NCBI GenBank assembly: GCA_008704415.1
Contig: VXIS01000025.1
Span: forward strand, 1-64,000
Direction: 5' to 3'
DNA: 64,000 nt
Origin: Sphaerosporella brunnea
Lineage: Eukaryota; Ascomycota; Pezizomycetes; Pezizales; Pyronemataceae
Each line of letters opens with the position of its first letter. Position 1 is the first letter of the stretch. Below the pieces are notes generated by a model, which worked only from the letters and a program-made list of their open reading frames with translations, was not told the DNA's origin and searched no databases. Position numbers and translations under genes: made by a program. Positions 9,354 to 19,630 of the stretch are shown here, in pieces.

Positions 9354-9731
9354 TGCTCCTCCTCCCCTGACCCCCAGTTATAACTGCCACAGCCACCGGC
9401 GACCACCATCGTCATCATCAGATCCAAGAAAAGAATCCATGTCATCATAGTTGCGATGGTTCGGCCGATGGTCATCGTAAGTGGCCAGCGCAGGAAAGAC
9501 ACTTTCTCAGAAGTTTGAAGTGCATCACAATGGGTCATGAAGTCCGCCAGAAACGTAGCTAGCATTTTGTGAAGGAACTCTATGTATGCCTCTCTCTCTT
9601 GCAGGCGCTCCTCAAATCCTGTAATCCCGGCATCGGCGGAAGCTTCGAACCAACAAGCATGCTGGTTGACGCTCTGGTGAGAGTAATCAGTCGTCCAATG
9701 TTTGAAGTACCGCTTATCGTCGGAATGTCTA
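9029..9731 (-). pseudogene. Interrupted upstream coding region (unknown membrane-type protein)
   Basis: The minus strand reads open from the transposon border at 9731 to 9029. A charged stretch (DDKRYFKHWTTDYSHQ, FEERLQEREAYIEFLHKM) is followed by a hydrophobic segment (TMMTWILFLDLMMTMVV). Further minus-strand sequence at 11181-11400, beyond the inserted element, may be the other half. It could be a separate gene or the 5' part of the adjacent HET gene. I do not recognise a family. Confidence 0.35.
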
Positions 9732-10518
9732 AGGACAGTCCAAAGTCAGACTTGTCCCGCGGGCTTGCGGCTCAAGGTGCGGGAATCATGCCCGCGCCCC
9801 GCACCGAAAATTCGAGATCAGAACGTAGGATTTAATCAGAACGTAGAATTTAAGGATTGAAATAACGGGTAGAAAGTTATTGTACGTAGTAATCTACGCA
9901 AATCATCGTCTCGGTTATCGCCCATCGCGCCCCCGCCCCCACCATTACCAACCGCTCCATCGCTATGATGCTTTATAGAAACCAGCGGGCCTCTGCCCAC
10001 CTCTCCCATTACGCCGCTGGACCTCCTTGGGACTGAAAAGATAGATTGTTGACTCTGAAGTTCCCCGGAGCGGGAGCTTCGGGGTGTTTATATACATAAG
10101 GCAGCCAAAAGGCGCGTGTGCAAGAAAGGAAAGAACTATCATAACAGAAAGGAACAGACGGACGGACGCAAGGAAAGGATAGGGGAAAAGGAAACCAAGG
10201 GGGCGCACCGGCGGGCGCTGTCCTTCATGTAATTTCCGTTTCCAACAGGGACTCTCTGCTCCAGTAATCGTTTGACCGCCGCTGTTTTTGGGTGGCGCAC
10301 CGCGGCGAGTTTGCGCAATGGCAGTTCTTTGGCAGCTTTTTCTGCCAGCTCTGCACCGATCATTCCACGCTTCTGAATGGTATCGCGAGGTTTCTTCTGA
10401 CGAGGCTTTCTCTGTCTAGGGGGAGAAGGGAGAGTGCGTGGTGGAATAGGACTGAACACGACCCACAAACAACGCGCGGTAAGAAAGGTGTTTGAATCAT
10501 TTCAACACGTATGTTCTA

Positions 10519-11083
10519 CTCGTGCCAAGGTGGTTACCACCACCCCCGGTCGCTCGCAGGCTCGCGAACCGGGGCACTCACAAGTGAGTGCCTGGCGGCT
10601 CAACCATAATTGCCAGCTCAACCTCGTCCGCCGCAATCCACACCCTTTTTCACCACCACAACCACAACTAAATAATGCCACCAAAGCGGAAATTCGAAGT
10701 AGAGCCCTATGAGTCTATCGAGACTCGGATTTGGACTCCTGTACCGAAAAGGGAGATGACGTGGGAGGTTGTTATGTCAGAGCTCCGGATGGTTGCTAGA
10801 GCGGGATGGCGAGAGAAGAGACCTCGAGGAGTTTACCCTTTGTGGTAGAGTCGCCTGTAAATAATCTTCGATAGCCTCTTGAAATAAACTTATAGGACTC
10901 TACTTCAAGTTTTCGCTTTGATAACATGATTTATTTGTGGTTGTGGTGGTGAAAAGGGGGGTCGATTGCGGCGGACGAGGTTGAGCTGGCAATTATGGTT
11001 GAGCCGCCAGGCACTCACTTGTGAGTGCCCCGGTTCGCGAGCCTGCGAGCGACCGGGGGTGGTGGTAACCACCTTGGCACGAG
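10519..11083. mobile_element. Nested 565-bp element with ~160-bp terminal inverted repeats
   Basis: The arms at 10519-10675 and 10925-11083 are long inverted copies, starting CTCGTGCCAAGGTGGTTACC and including a GGCACTCACAAGTGAGTGCC palindrome. TA lies on both sides (10517-10518 and 11084-11085). It sits inside the 9732-11178 element close to its right end, so it inserted later. The short centre contains a small open frame at 10675-10848. Confidence 0.8.
10675..10848 (+). CDS. 57-codon ORF inside the nested MITE
   Basis: ATG at 10675, stop TAG at 10846-10848; the product starts MPPKRKFEVEPYE and ends RPRGVYPLW. It begins right at the inner border of the left inverted repeat and fills most of the unique centre. 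It could be fused first and last parts of a lost transposase left after internal deletion. No family is recognised and expression is unknown. Confidence 0.3.
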   Translation: MPPKRKFEVEPYESIETRIWTPVPKREMTWEVVMSELRMVARAGWREKRPRGVYPLW

Positions 11084-11185
11084 TACGTTCTAATCTCAAA
11101 TTTTCGGTGCGGGGCGCGGGCATGATGCCCGCACCTTGAGCCGCAAGCCCGCGGGACAGTCTGACTTTGGACTGTCCTTAGATGT

Positions 11186-13586
11186 TGCGGCTTATCGTTG
11201 TCTGGAAGCTGTGGTATCGCTTTCGCTTCTTCGAATATCTGTTTGAGGGGTTGCTCAGGAACTTGGTTTTGAATGCCACACACAACGGGTCGAGCAGTTC
11301 CAGAGCCAGTTCGTAGTTTTCCTCCTAGCGGGGCTCCTGATGGAACCGCAATATCGAGTCGAGGGATAGGTGGGTGACAGAGCCCTCGAAGGGTTCCCAC
11401 TGCCAGTTGGAGTTGAGTATTTCATGGTAGTTCGTCGACCGCTCCCACGGACTGAACCCCTCCAACGAACTAGCCCGCTACAACAAACTAGGCGGCTCCA
11501 ACCAACCAGGCGGCGCATTGGTAGATAAACGTAATATACCCCGTAACAAGTTCCCAATTGGAGCCGATGTGCCAGGCCGACGTTTAAGCTTCCATATCCG
11601 TGCGCTGAGGCTTTGATATTCAAAATAGCACAGTTCCAGTGCGGGAGGCGAGCAAAATTACTGCGTTTATCACTGAAGCTGGGTCTTTCGATTGCAAGAC
11701 GCAAGTGCTAATGTTGTCGCTTAGGGATATGTACTTGTATCACTGTCTCGCGCTCGTTGTCTGTATACTCGGCTTGCTTTCGTCGATCGATTCCGAAGTC
11801 CCATGGGGAGCTCGAGCTATGAATTCGAAGGCGGGGGTCATGAAAGTGGGGAAAAGTGCCAGAGTTGCAATCACGACCGAAGTACAGTACATACAGGCTC
11901 CGCGGCCAGCAACCCAATACTTCCGGGAGGCACTGATGGGTAGGCGCCGTATCCCCTGCGGGCAATACGGCTCAAAAACTAACCGAGAATGATATTTCGA
12001 CGGCAAGAGGGAATTTTACCTTGCCAAGATGCCAGCCTTATGGCCTTTATAACTAACCCTTTCTGGTATTTAGGTCCTACATTACAGGACTCAAAGCTAG
12101 GTGCATGGTTGTCCGCAGATTTTATTACTACACTATAGTGGCAAACACCTCTACTATCGTATTCTCACGTTCTATGAGACTGCCAAAACACCGGCAGCCG
12201 CCGCAGAAGCCTCTGCTACGATGTGTGTTTCTCTTGTTGATGAAAAGCGATTAGGAGTGGCTGGTGGGCGGCAGGCGGCCTAGGGAATAGTGGGGCATCG
12301 CCGCAGTTGTTTTTTTCCCACCCACCTCCCTCAACAGGAGCTCCGGAGACTAGGAGCAGCACAGCGAGTCATAGTAGTATATAGGAGGAGCGAAGAGAAG
12401 GAGAAGGAGATGTGTATGGAGTATCTAAGCACAATATATACAGTAGGCGCTTGTGTGCTGGCCGACGGATGGCTGGGAAGCCTTAAAGTGGTAGTTCACA
12501 AATTGGGGGGGTTTGAAACATTGGTTACCCAGCCTGGGTAACCCCAATAATACCTACCTGGTGTGTGAGTTGATCGTTCACGAGTGAACAGATTCACTGT
12601 TTGAGACTCTGCAATTTGCCTATGGCCAGAATACATCGTTTGAGTGTATGCTTTGGTGCTCCATAAGCATAAGCTATACAGCCTGCAAGCCCGGTAAGCT
12701 GATATTGGGGATTACCCAGCTCAGCTAGGGTGGTTCCCGCTTGGAATCCTCCAATGTGACCGCCATGATCATCTCATCATCATCATCTTTACCATCGCCG
12801 TCGAGCCGTGCACTCGCCTCCCGCAACCCCCAAAAGCGAGGCTATACTAGCTAGTAATTGATGTAGCATAAAGGTGTGGCGATGTCAAAGCCGGAAGCCT
12901 ACTTGTCGCAGTTATATCTTATCCAAAAACTCAACACCATCGCTGCGGCTGCTGGTGAATCGCACAAACACGCAATAGCACTCGCAAGCACATGATCTCA
13001 CTCGGCAGCTCTCTCAGCTTCCGTGTGGAAACAGCTTATCCGACCCACTCCGGCAACCTGAGATGCTACTAGTTGTGCCGTAACTACCGCTGCAAGGCCA
13101 GTCTGATGTCGCCATTATGGCTCCGGTCATCTTGTTGCGTTGCCATAATTATAAGATTGAGTGCTGCAAAAAGCTAGATGCGAATAAAGATTATACGCAA
13201 AAATCCCGTTTCTTACCAAGGTAGGCACACGATACAGTATTTTAATTAAGTGAGAGCCTGACCAAGCAAAGGAAAACTAAAAGCTCTCTTTCGATAGAGA
13301 ATCGCTCAACGAAGCGATTTAAGAAGAGATCATCTTAAAATACAGTTTTTTTTTTTGGCAGAGGGGAATTCATGAAGGCCCTCAACAATAAGGCATTTGA
13401 GGCGTCCCCGAGCATATTTCGGTAGTCTTAGCGATATGCAGAAACTGGCGATACTGAATACTATTTTCCTCCGCCGATTCTAGTATGTCTCCGCGGCTCT
13501 GTGTTGACGGCGGGTCAGAAACCCAGTAATGTAGTTAGTCAACATGCCACCTTCAAAGGTGTGGTCGAGTCTCGGCGGGAGGAATC
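11186..13586. other. Gene-poor stretch
   Basis: About 2.4 kb. The first 200 bp on the minus strand may be the cut-off part of the gene interrupted at 9731. A minus frame at 11740-12006 holds a hydrophobic segment (SVVIATLALFPTFM) but no family signature. Near 12520-12720 short, partly inverted GGTTACCCAGC/GGGATTACCCAGC motifs recur. Nothing else is supported. Confidence 0.4.
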
Positions 13587-13800
13587 TTATCAATCTTCCC
13601 CTGTGTGGGTTATCAATCTCCCCCAGTGTCTGTTATCAATCTCCCCAGGGGTGTGTTATCAATCTCCCCCAGTGTCTGTTATCAATCTCCCCCAGTGTCT
13701 GTTATCAATCTCCCCCAGTGTCTGTTATCAATCTCCCCCAGTGTCTGTTATCAATGGGGTGTGTTATCAATCTCCCCAGGGGTGTGTTATCAATCTCCCG
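13587..13800. repeat. 23-bp minisatellite
   Basis: About nine units of a 23-bp motif (TTATCAATCTCCCCCAGTGT core), with variants carrying CCCCAGGGGTG, in a head-to-tail row. Because 23 is not a multiple of 3 and the unit has no stop on the plus strand, all three plus frames stay open across it, giving spurious ORFs of the VINLPQCLLSISP type. Confidence 0.85.
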
Positions 13801-13805
13801 CGCTA

Positions 13806-15274
13806 TGCACCCATCACTCAGTCTCGAATCGTCACTCCCGTGTGCGGTGCCGAACAGGTATACGGTGTGATCTGAAATCATCCGAAGTGCATCACTTTCC
13901 CAGCGACACCGCTACGATCAGCGGGGAGGTTTCACACCCTGCGGTTGATATCGCGGGAACGGGGGCGGTAAGGGAATTGACATCCTGACAGTTGGACGCC
14001 TGAGGGTTTTCAAGAGCAAGTGAAATCACCTCAGTATTGGTGGGGGTAGACTGCTCGTTCTGTCCAACATCTCAGTGATTCAGAGAGCTGTGTGAACGAG
14101 CGGCGGGTGCAAGTGGGCGCATCGGATGAAAAGAAACGCATCCCGCGGAGTGACAGCGTGGCCGTATGAGTGGCGGCTGGTAGGGTGGCAAGGGGAATGG
14201 GTTGGATGGATTTCCTCACGAAAATCGCAGTCTCTTCTCGAGCCAACAGGCAAGCCCGGAGCGAGCTCAAGGTTGGTCCGGACGGAACCGGTTTTCCCCA
14301 AACGCACCAGCGCAGGTTGCGACAACTGGTGATTGGGGAATACCTTGCGCTCGTGCCGCACACACAGCGTCACGAAACACGCCAGCTGGTGGATCGGGTC
14401 CAGGCGCAACGCAAGCCCGTGGAACGGCACGTACTCGCGGAAGAAGCACGTCCGGTTCACAAACACGCACTCTTATAGGCCACTTCTCTATTCGGCTCTA
14501 CAGGCTCACGGGAAGTTCTCCACTGGTTACCAGAATAGCCCCTCGTTGACAGCCTGTTCACTGCATTTAGTTTGGTCAAGTTATGAGCGATATATCCTCC
14601 TGCCACGCCACCAGGGCCCTTGGTCCTCCCTCAATCATCCTCGTCGATGTCACTACTACGCCGATATTGCTACAAAAGTGGGGACTTGGAAACGCCCGCC
14701 TGTGGCGAGCTTGTTTATGTAAGTTTGGGGCGGGTCCACCCGAAACGTCTGCCTATTGCAACGGTAGCGGTGATTCTCACTTCATTTTCCACAACAAAGA
14801 TAACAACACACAGAGTTTACGTCAGTCAGACCGAGATGTGCCAGTCGACTACACCTATCAACAAGACCAATTGCAAAACAACCTGCACGATTCCGATCGA
14901 GGATTCCATTGTGCGGGCGTGGCCAGCTTGGCCCCAGCGATCATCTTACTGTGGGCCAATTTGAGCTTGGAGGCTGTCAACGGAAAGCAAACGGTTGTGC
15001 AGCACACACACTAGGTCACGCAATGCAGCGCGCGACAAGCAGTGGACAAGGGAGTCGAAGTTTATCGTGTTCCTGGTTTGGAACAGCTCCAGACTCCCCA
15101 GGAGCGTCGCCACAACCGGAAGGGACGCCCCAGCATGGAGAAGCTCCTGGCTGAAGGTCGCATTGTACCGTGCGAGCTGTAGATGGCTGAAGAGCTGCGC
15201 CGGATTGAGATCCCCGCAAAAAGCTGAGGCCCGATGCGTGACAACTCTAAGCGAAGCAGTGCACCCAGACGACA
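13806..15274. other. Stretch without supported gene, left flank of gypsy element
   Basis: Several overlapping open frames on both strands, none with recognisable motifs or consistent splice sites. Its right edge is the target of the gypsy insertion; the original sequence would continue at 21619. Confidence 0.35.
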
Positions 15275-15279
15275 CTTTT

Positions 15280-15409
15280 TGTAGGAGGTGCGATGGTAGG
15301 TGGTTAATGTGTTGTCTAAAGGACTGAGAGAGTCGTCTATCTACAAGATGAACCCAATGAACCCAACCCGCTCTGCGCCATCCATTCTCACTCGAACTCC
15401 AACCCTACA
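15280..15409 (-). repeat. 3' LTR of gypsy element
   Basis: 130 bp, TG...CA ends, matching 21484-21613. The purine-rich tract that primes plus-strand synthesis lies immediately upstream on the minus strand (about 15410-15425). Confidence 0.9.
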
Positions 15410-15463
15410 TCACTTCCTCCTTCAAAACCTCCGTGCTGAAAAAAAAAGGTTTTCGCCTGTCCG

Positions 15464-18400
15464 CTATCCCCAATACTCCTTGCGTTTCTTCCGCGCTTTC
15501 ACCGCGGCGGCCCTTTTCTTAGCTTCCCAGTCAACCGGGCCGAGGCTGTGGGTGACATGATACTCCTCCACAAGCTCCCGGGCGTTGCGCAGCCCGTCTA
15601 GCTGGAACCATTGAGTATCCCCCGAGTAGTCATTCCATTCGATCAAGTATTGGAGGTTCTTTTTATTGGTCCCGCTTGTGCTATGGTCCAAAATGCGTAA
15701 GATCTCAGACACGCCTTCGAATGTCTCACCCTTCTTGGCCAACCGCAGTGGGGGAATAGGTTCTTGAGGGCGCCCCGCGTCTGTAGTGTCGTGCCGTAGC
15801 CGTGAGACATGAAACACGTTGTGGCTGGGTAGGTCTTTGCCGAGGTCGAGCTTTACAGCTGTTCCGCGAACCCAGACAATGCGATGAGGTCCGCCATAGC
15901 GGTGCTGCAGTTTTGTTGAACCGGGAACGGGATTGCTGTACCGGATGTGGTCCTTTGGGGAGTTCAGCAGGACCATATCTCCCACTTTGAAATTATGATC
16001 CTGCCGGTGGCTGTTGGCATCGGCTCTCTGTGCATCTTGTGCCGCTTCCAGGTCGTCGCGAGCGGCCAAGAGCAGTGCTTGGAGGTGATCAGCAAACTCC
16101 TCACCTTGCTTCGCTTTAGCGGTCTTATCTGAGGCCCCCAGAGTGGCACCAATAAGCTGAATCTTCGACGGAGGATGATACCCCAAATCCACTTCGAACG
16201 GTGCTTTACCCAGTGCTTTCTGTGGAGTCGAGTTGTATGCAAACTCCGCCAGCGGCAGAAGCTTATGCCATCCCTGCTCCAAAAATCGCATGGCAAAACA
16301 CCGGAGGTAGGTACCAACAATATTATTTGCTTTCTCCGTTTGACCGTCAGTCTCAGGGTGCGCAGCAGAGCTCATCCGAAGGCTGGTACCAATTCCAGCC
16401 GTAAAAGCCTGCCAGAAATCAGCGATAAACCGGGGGTCTCGGTCGCTGACTATATGCAGTGGCACGCCATGGAGCCGGTAATATCTGTCGATGAAAATTT
16501 CTGCGGTCTCCTCAGCTCCGGTACCCTTGTGGTATGGGATAAAATGAGCCCGCTTTGACATATGATCGATGATAGACATGACCGAGTCGTAACCTTCATC
16601 ACCTGAGGGGGGAAAGTCTGTAATAAAATCGATGCCGATTCGCTCCCAGCGACCCTGAGGCACCCCAAGCTGTTGAAGGAGTCCAGCAGGTCGTTGATTT
16701 CCTGGCTTCACCCGTAGGCAGGTACTGCAACCCTTGACATACTGTCGACAGTTTGTCTCCATGCCTCGCCAGTAAAGCCCCATATCTTGTAGCCGAACGT
16801 GCATCTTTGCAGGCCCGACATGGCCCCCACTCAAGGTATCGTGAGCTTCAGCCAGCAGCTCTTTGCGTAGTGTTCCGTCAGGAATACACACCAAATCCTT
16901 GTGCTGTAGAACACCATCAAACAGCTGAAATCTTCTGCTGCGTTCCCATTCTGTCTTGGAAACAGACTCTTTGATCTGCTTGATCTGCTTCGACAAGCTG
17001 TCATTGTTGGCTTCTGCAGAAGCTGAAGACAATAACTGTTGCTGGGCACGCAAAACTCTCCATACGGGACCAAGCCATTTGTCTGACTCATATTCCGATT
17101 GAATCCGGTCAACCATTTCCGAGATACGATCAACCGTGAGCTGAGTAGCCATTGCCTCAGGGTGGTAGACTGTCACAGACTCGGAGTCGTTCTGAAGCTG
17201 CTGGTGACTCTGTTCCGGTTCAATAGCTGCTGCTGTTGCCACATCGCTGGGGCGTTTCAAGGCATAAGCAATTCTCCTTTCCTGCTTTTGACGCCACCAA
17301 ATTGCTCTTGCATTCTCGTGGGTGTCTGTCTCGATGTGGAGATTGTTTAGGACCTCATCATAACGCCGAGACAGTGCATCAGCGATGTCATTCTTTGAGC
17401 CAGGCCAGTATTTGATGGTAAAGTCGTATCCGAGCAGTGTGGCGAAGTAGGACATCTGTCGATGGGTGAGGCGCTGCGAGAGTAGATGCTGGATACTCCG
17501 GTGGTCTGTATAAACCACAAACCGTGTCTGTTGTAAGTAGTATCGCCAATGCAAGACAGCTTCTTCAATAGCAAGTAACTCCCGATCGTAGGCTCCATAG
17601 TTGCGCTGCGAGGGTGATAGTTGCCTTGAGTAGAATGCAATGGTTCGTTCTTGCATGGTACCATCCGACTGCAGCTGCTTCTGCATGAGTACGGCTCCAA
17701 CCGCATGCTGCGAGGCATCAGTTCGTACGATATATTCTCCATCTCTGGTTGGTACCGCCAACACAGGGGCATGCGTAACCAAATACTTCAATTCATCGAA
17801 GGCTCTCTGACATGCCGCATCCCACACAAACTCTCTTGGGGTAGCTGTCGAAATCCGATATAACGGCTGAGCAACCTCTGCAAAGCCTGGTACGAACTTT
17901 CGATAGTAGCCAACCAAACCGAGGAAACTCTTCACTGCCCATGGTGTGGTGGGAGTGCCCCATTCGTTGACTGCCGATGCTTTGCCAGCTTCCACATGAA
18001 TTCCAGCACCGTCGACCCGGAATCCTAGGAAATCCAATCCTGAAACGAAGAACTCGCACTTCTTGCGTTCAACTTTCATCCCAGATCCGCGCAGAATTCT
18101 AAAAACCTCTCGCAAATGCTCTTCGTGTTCTTGATAATTGCCTGAGTGAATCAGAATGTCGTCCAAGTAGAGCTTAATAAAGCTTCGAAGGTGTGGATTT
18201 GCTTGGAGAATTTTGTCCATCCACCGCATAAAGAACGCTGGTGCATTTGCCAGGCCGAAGGGTACGACAGTCCATTCAAACAAGCCAAACTTCGTGACGA
18301 ATGCTGTTTTGTGTCGATCGCTCTCTGCAATGCCAAGCTGGTTGTAACCACTGGCAAGGTCCATTTTCGAAAACACCCGAGCACCTTCCAGTCCATCGAG

Positions 18401-19630
18401 CTGATCATCAATAAGAGGGAGTGGATAACGGTCCTTTTTGGTGATAGCATTGAGTGCTCGGTAGTCAATGACCATGCGGAGGCGATTCAAGGTACCATCC
18501 GGGCCCTTCTTTGGTACAAACAGCACGGGTGCACCAAAGGATGATGTAGATGGTCGGATCCATCCCTTTTCCAATGCAATCGTAAGAACCTTGATGAGTT
18601 CTTCTGTTTCGGCCCGTGAAAGTCGATAGGGAGTTTTGAATGGAGTCTGATTTGGATCAGTGAGCTCAATAGTCATCTCCACAGCTTTTCCATCTTTCCA
18701 GCGGATTGGCACTCCGGTAGGCGCTGCGAAAACGTCTGCAAAATCTGACTCCAGGCATGCGATTGCCTTTTTAACTTGACTTGTCGTATCTGGGGGTACC
18801 GCCTTGTCGTCCATCAGTCGAAGGCGCACCAAAAATCCACGCTTCTTTGCTTCCCTTTCAATTGAAGAGCTATTTGCCCAGACAATCTCCGTGTTGTTGA
18901 GGATATTGTTGACGGAATCCATCTCTCTTTGAACTTCCTTTTTCCGTCCTCTTCCCTCCCACGGATGCAAGCCAACTAGCATGCCTTCCCATTCGGGTTC
19001 TGTCCCGCTGGTTTCTTCATGAAGTTCCACATCCATCGTATCTCCACCGCGACGATTGTGAATCCACATGATGTTGCGTTCATAGTCGATTGTGTGTCGT
19101 AAATTCATGTCTGGGTACCAGGGCTTCCCCAGGATGATGTCGTACTCATCCATGTCCAGTACGGTCATCGTTCGCTCGTATTTGTATCCGCGAAGCCACA
19201 GGCATACTTTGACGGTTTCTCGCTTTTGCTTCTCTGGCCGAGCATCATTTGCAACTTTAACTCGCATCCAACCAGTCTGTTTGTATTCACACCCGTCCGC
19301 TTTCAGCTTCTCAGCGAGCTGTCTGCTCACAAAGTTTTCTGATGCTCCATTATCCAACAGGATATACGCTGCTTGCTGACTCCTACTACTACTCGTACCA
19401 TTCCACCAACGTACCTGGCCATTGAAACGAAGAAGGTTGTTTGTATTATTCGTCAAACTAGTACAGGATAGGTCTCCGATACTCCCATCATCCAATACCT
19501 GCTTTCCTTCCTCGCTCTTCTCTCCAGTCACTTTGGTCGTTGTAGTAGTAGTGTTCAGCTTGCATAGGGGAGTAGTCGCAGCTACTGCTCCCCGGAGGCT
19601 TTTCCCGCCACCTTCTCCTTTCCATCTTCG
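15464..19630 (-). CDS. Gypsy Pol polyprotein: protease, RT, RNase H, integrase, chromodomain
   Basis: The frame is open from 19630 to the stop at 15464. The part from 19531 on is 1355 residues, and the following positions are counted from there. Aspartic protease around LLDNGAS (60-64, with Asn where Thr/Ser is usual) and ILGKPW; reverse transcriptase with YLDD at 455-458; RNase H from RTDASQ (603) to DIADALSR (about 721); integrase zinc finger ending CSTC (935-938); DDE core at D968, D1030 and E1066; C-terminal chromodomain-like segment about 1272-1325 (YLIEWNDYSGDTQW). There is no ATG near its start, and it overlaps Gag by about 49 nt in the -1 frame, so it should be made by frameshifting. 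Confidence 0.93.
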   Translation of the reverse strand, partial: RRWKGEGGGKSLRGAVAATTPLCKLNTTTTTTKVTGEKSEEGKQVLDDGSIGDLSCTSLTNNTNNLLRFNGQVRWWNGTSSSRSQQAAYILLDNGASENFVSRQLAEKLKADGCEYKQTGWMRVKVANDARPEKQKRETVKVCLWLRGYKYERTMTVLDMDEYDIILGKPWYPDMNLRHTIDYERNIMWIHNRRGGDTMDVELHEETSGTEPEWEGMLVGLHPWEGRGRKKEVQREMDSVNNILNNTEIVWANSSSIEREAKKRGFLVRLRLMDDKAVPPDTTSQVKKAIACLESDFADVFAAPTGVPIRWKDGKAVEMTIELTDPNQTPFKTPYRLSRAETEELIKVLTIALEKGWIRPSTSSFGAPVLFVPKKGPDGTLNRLRMVIDYRALNAITKKDRYPLPLIDDQLDGLEGARVFSKMDLASGYNQLGIAESDRHKTAFVTKFGLFEWTVVPFGLANAPAFFMRWMDKILQANPHLRSFIKLYLDDILIHSGNYQEHEEHLREVFRILRGSGMKVERKKCEFFVSGLDFLGFRVDGAGIHVEAGKASAVNEWGTPTTPWAVKSFLGLVGYYRKFVPGFAEVAQPLYRISTATPREFVWDAACQRAFDELKYLVTHAPVLAVPTRDGEYIVRTDASQHAVGAVLMQKQLQSDGTMQERTIAFYSRQLSPSQRNYGAYDRELLAIEEAVLHWRYYLQQTRFVVYTDHRSIQHLLSQRLTHRQMSYFATLLGYDFTIKYWPGSKNDIADALSRRYDEVLNNLHIETDTHENARAIWWRQKQERRIAYALKRPSDVATAAAIEPEQSHQQLQNDSESVTVYHPEAMATQLTVDRISEMVDRIQSEYESDKWLGPVWRVLRAQQQLLSSASAEANNDSLSKQIKQIKESVSKTEWERSRRFQLFDGVLQHKDLVCIPDGTLRKELLAEAHDTLSGGHVGPAKMHVRLQDMGLYWRGMETNCRQYVKGCSTCLRVKPGNQRPAGLLQQLGVPQGRWERIGIDFITDFPPSGDEGYDSVMSIIDHMSKRAHFIPYHKGTGAEETAEIFIDRYYRLHGVPLHIVSDRDPRFIADFWQAFTAGIGTSLRMSSAAHPETDGQTEKANNIVGTYLRCFAMRFLEQGWHKLLPLAEFAYNSTPQKALGKAPFEVDLGYHPPSKIQLIGATLGASDKTAKAKQGEEFADHLQALLLAARDDLEAAQDAQRADANSHRQDHNFKVGDMVLLNSPKDHIRYSNPVPGSTKLQHRYGGPHRIVWVRGTAVKLDLGKDLPSHNVFHVSRLRHDTTDAGRPQEPIPPLRLAKKGETFEGVSEILRILDHSTSGTNKKNLQYLIEWNDYSGDTQWFQLDGLRNARELVEEYHVTHSLGPVDWEAKKRAAAVKARKKRKEYWG

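Larger units (their letters stand above)
9732..11178. mobile_element. TA-flanked DNA transposon with ~90-bp terminal inverted repeats
   Basis: The left (9732-9815) and right (11095-11178) ends are inverted copies starting AGGACAGTCCAAAGTCAGAC and continuing through GTCCCGCGGGCTTGCGGCTC. TA flanks both sides (9730-9731 and 11179-11180). The interior has only a 109-codon minus frame (10139-10468) rich in Lys/Arg and no recognisable transposase. By its TA duplication it belongs in the Tc1/mariner-pogo range. A second element is nested inside at 10519-11083. Confidence 0.75.

Noticed and set aside
13501..13988. Three overlapping plus-strand ORFs of 108-127 codons
   Set aside because: They exist only because the 23-bp minisatellite has no stop in any plus frame; outside the repeat there is no protein-like sequence.
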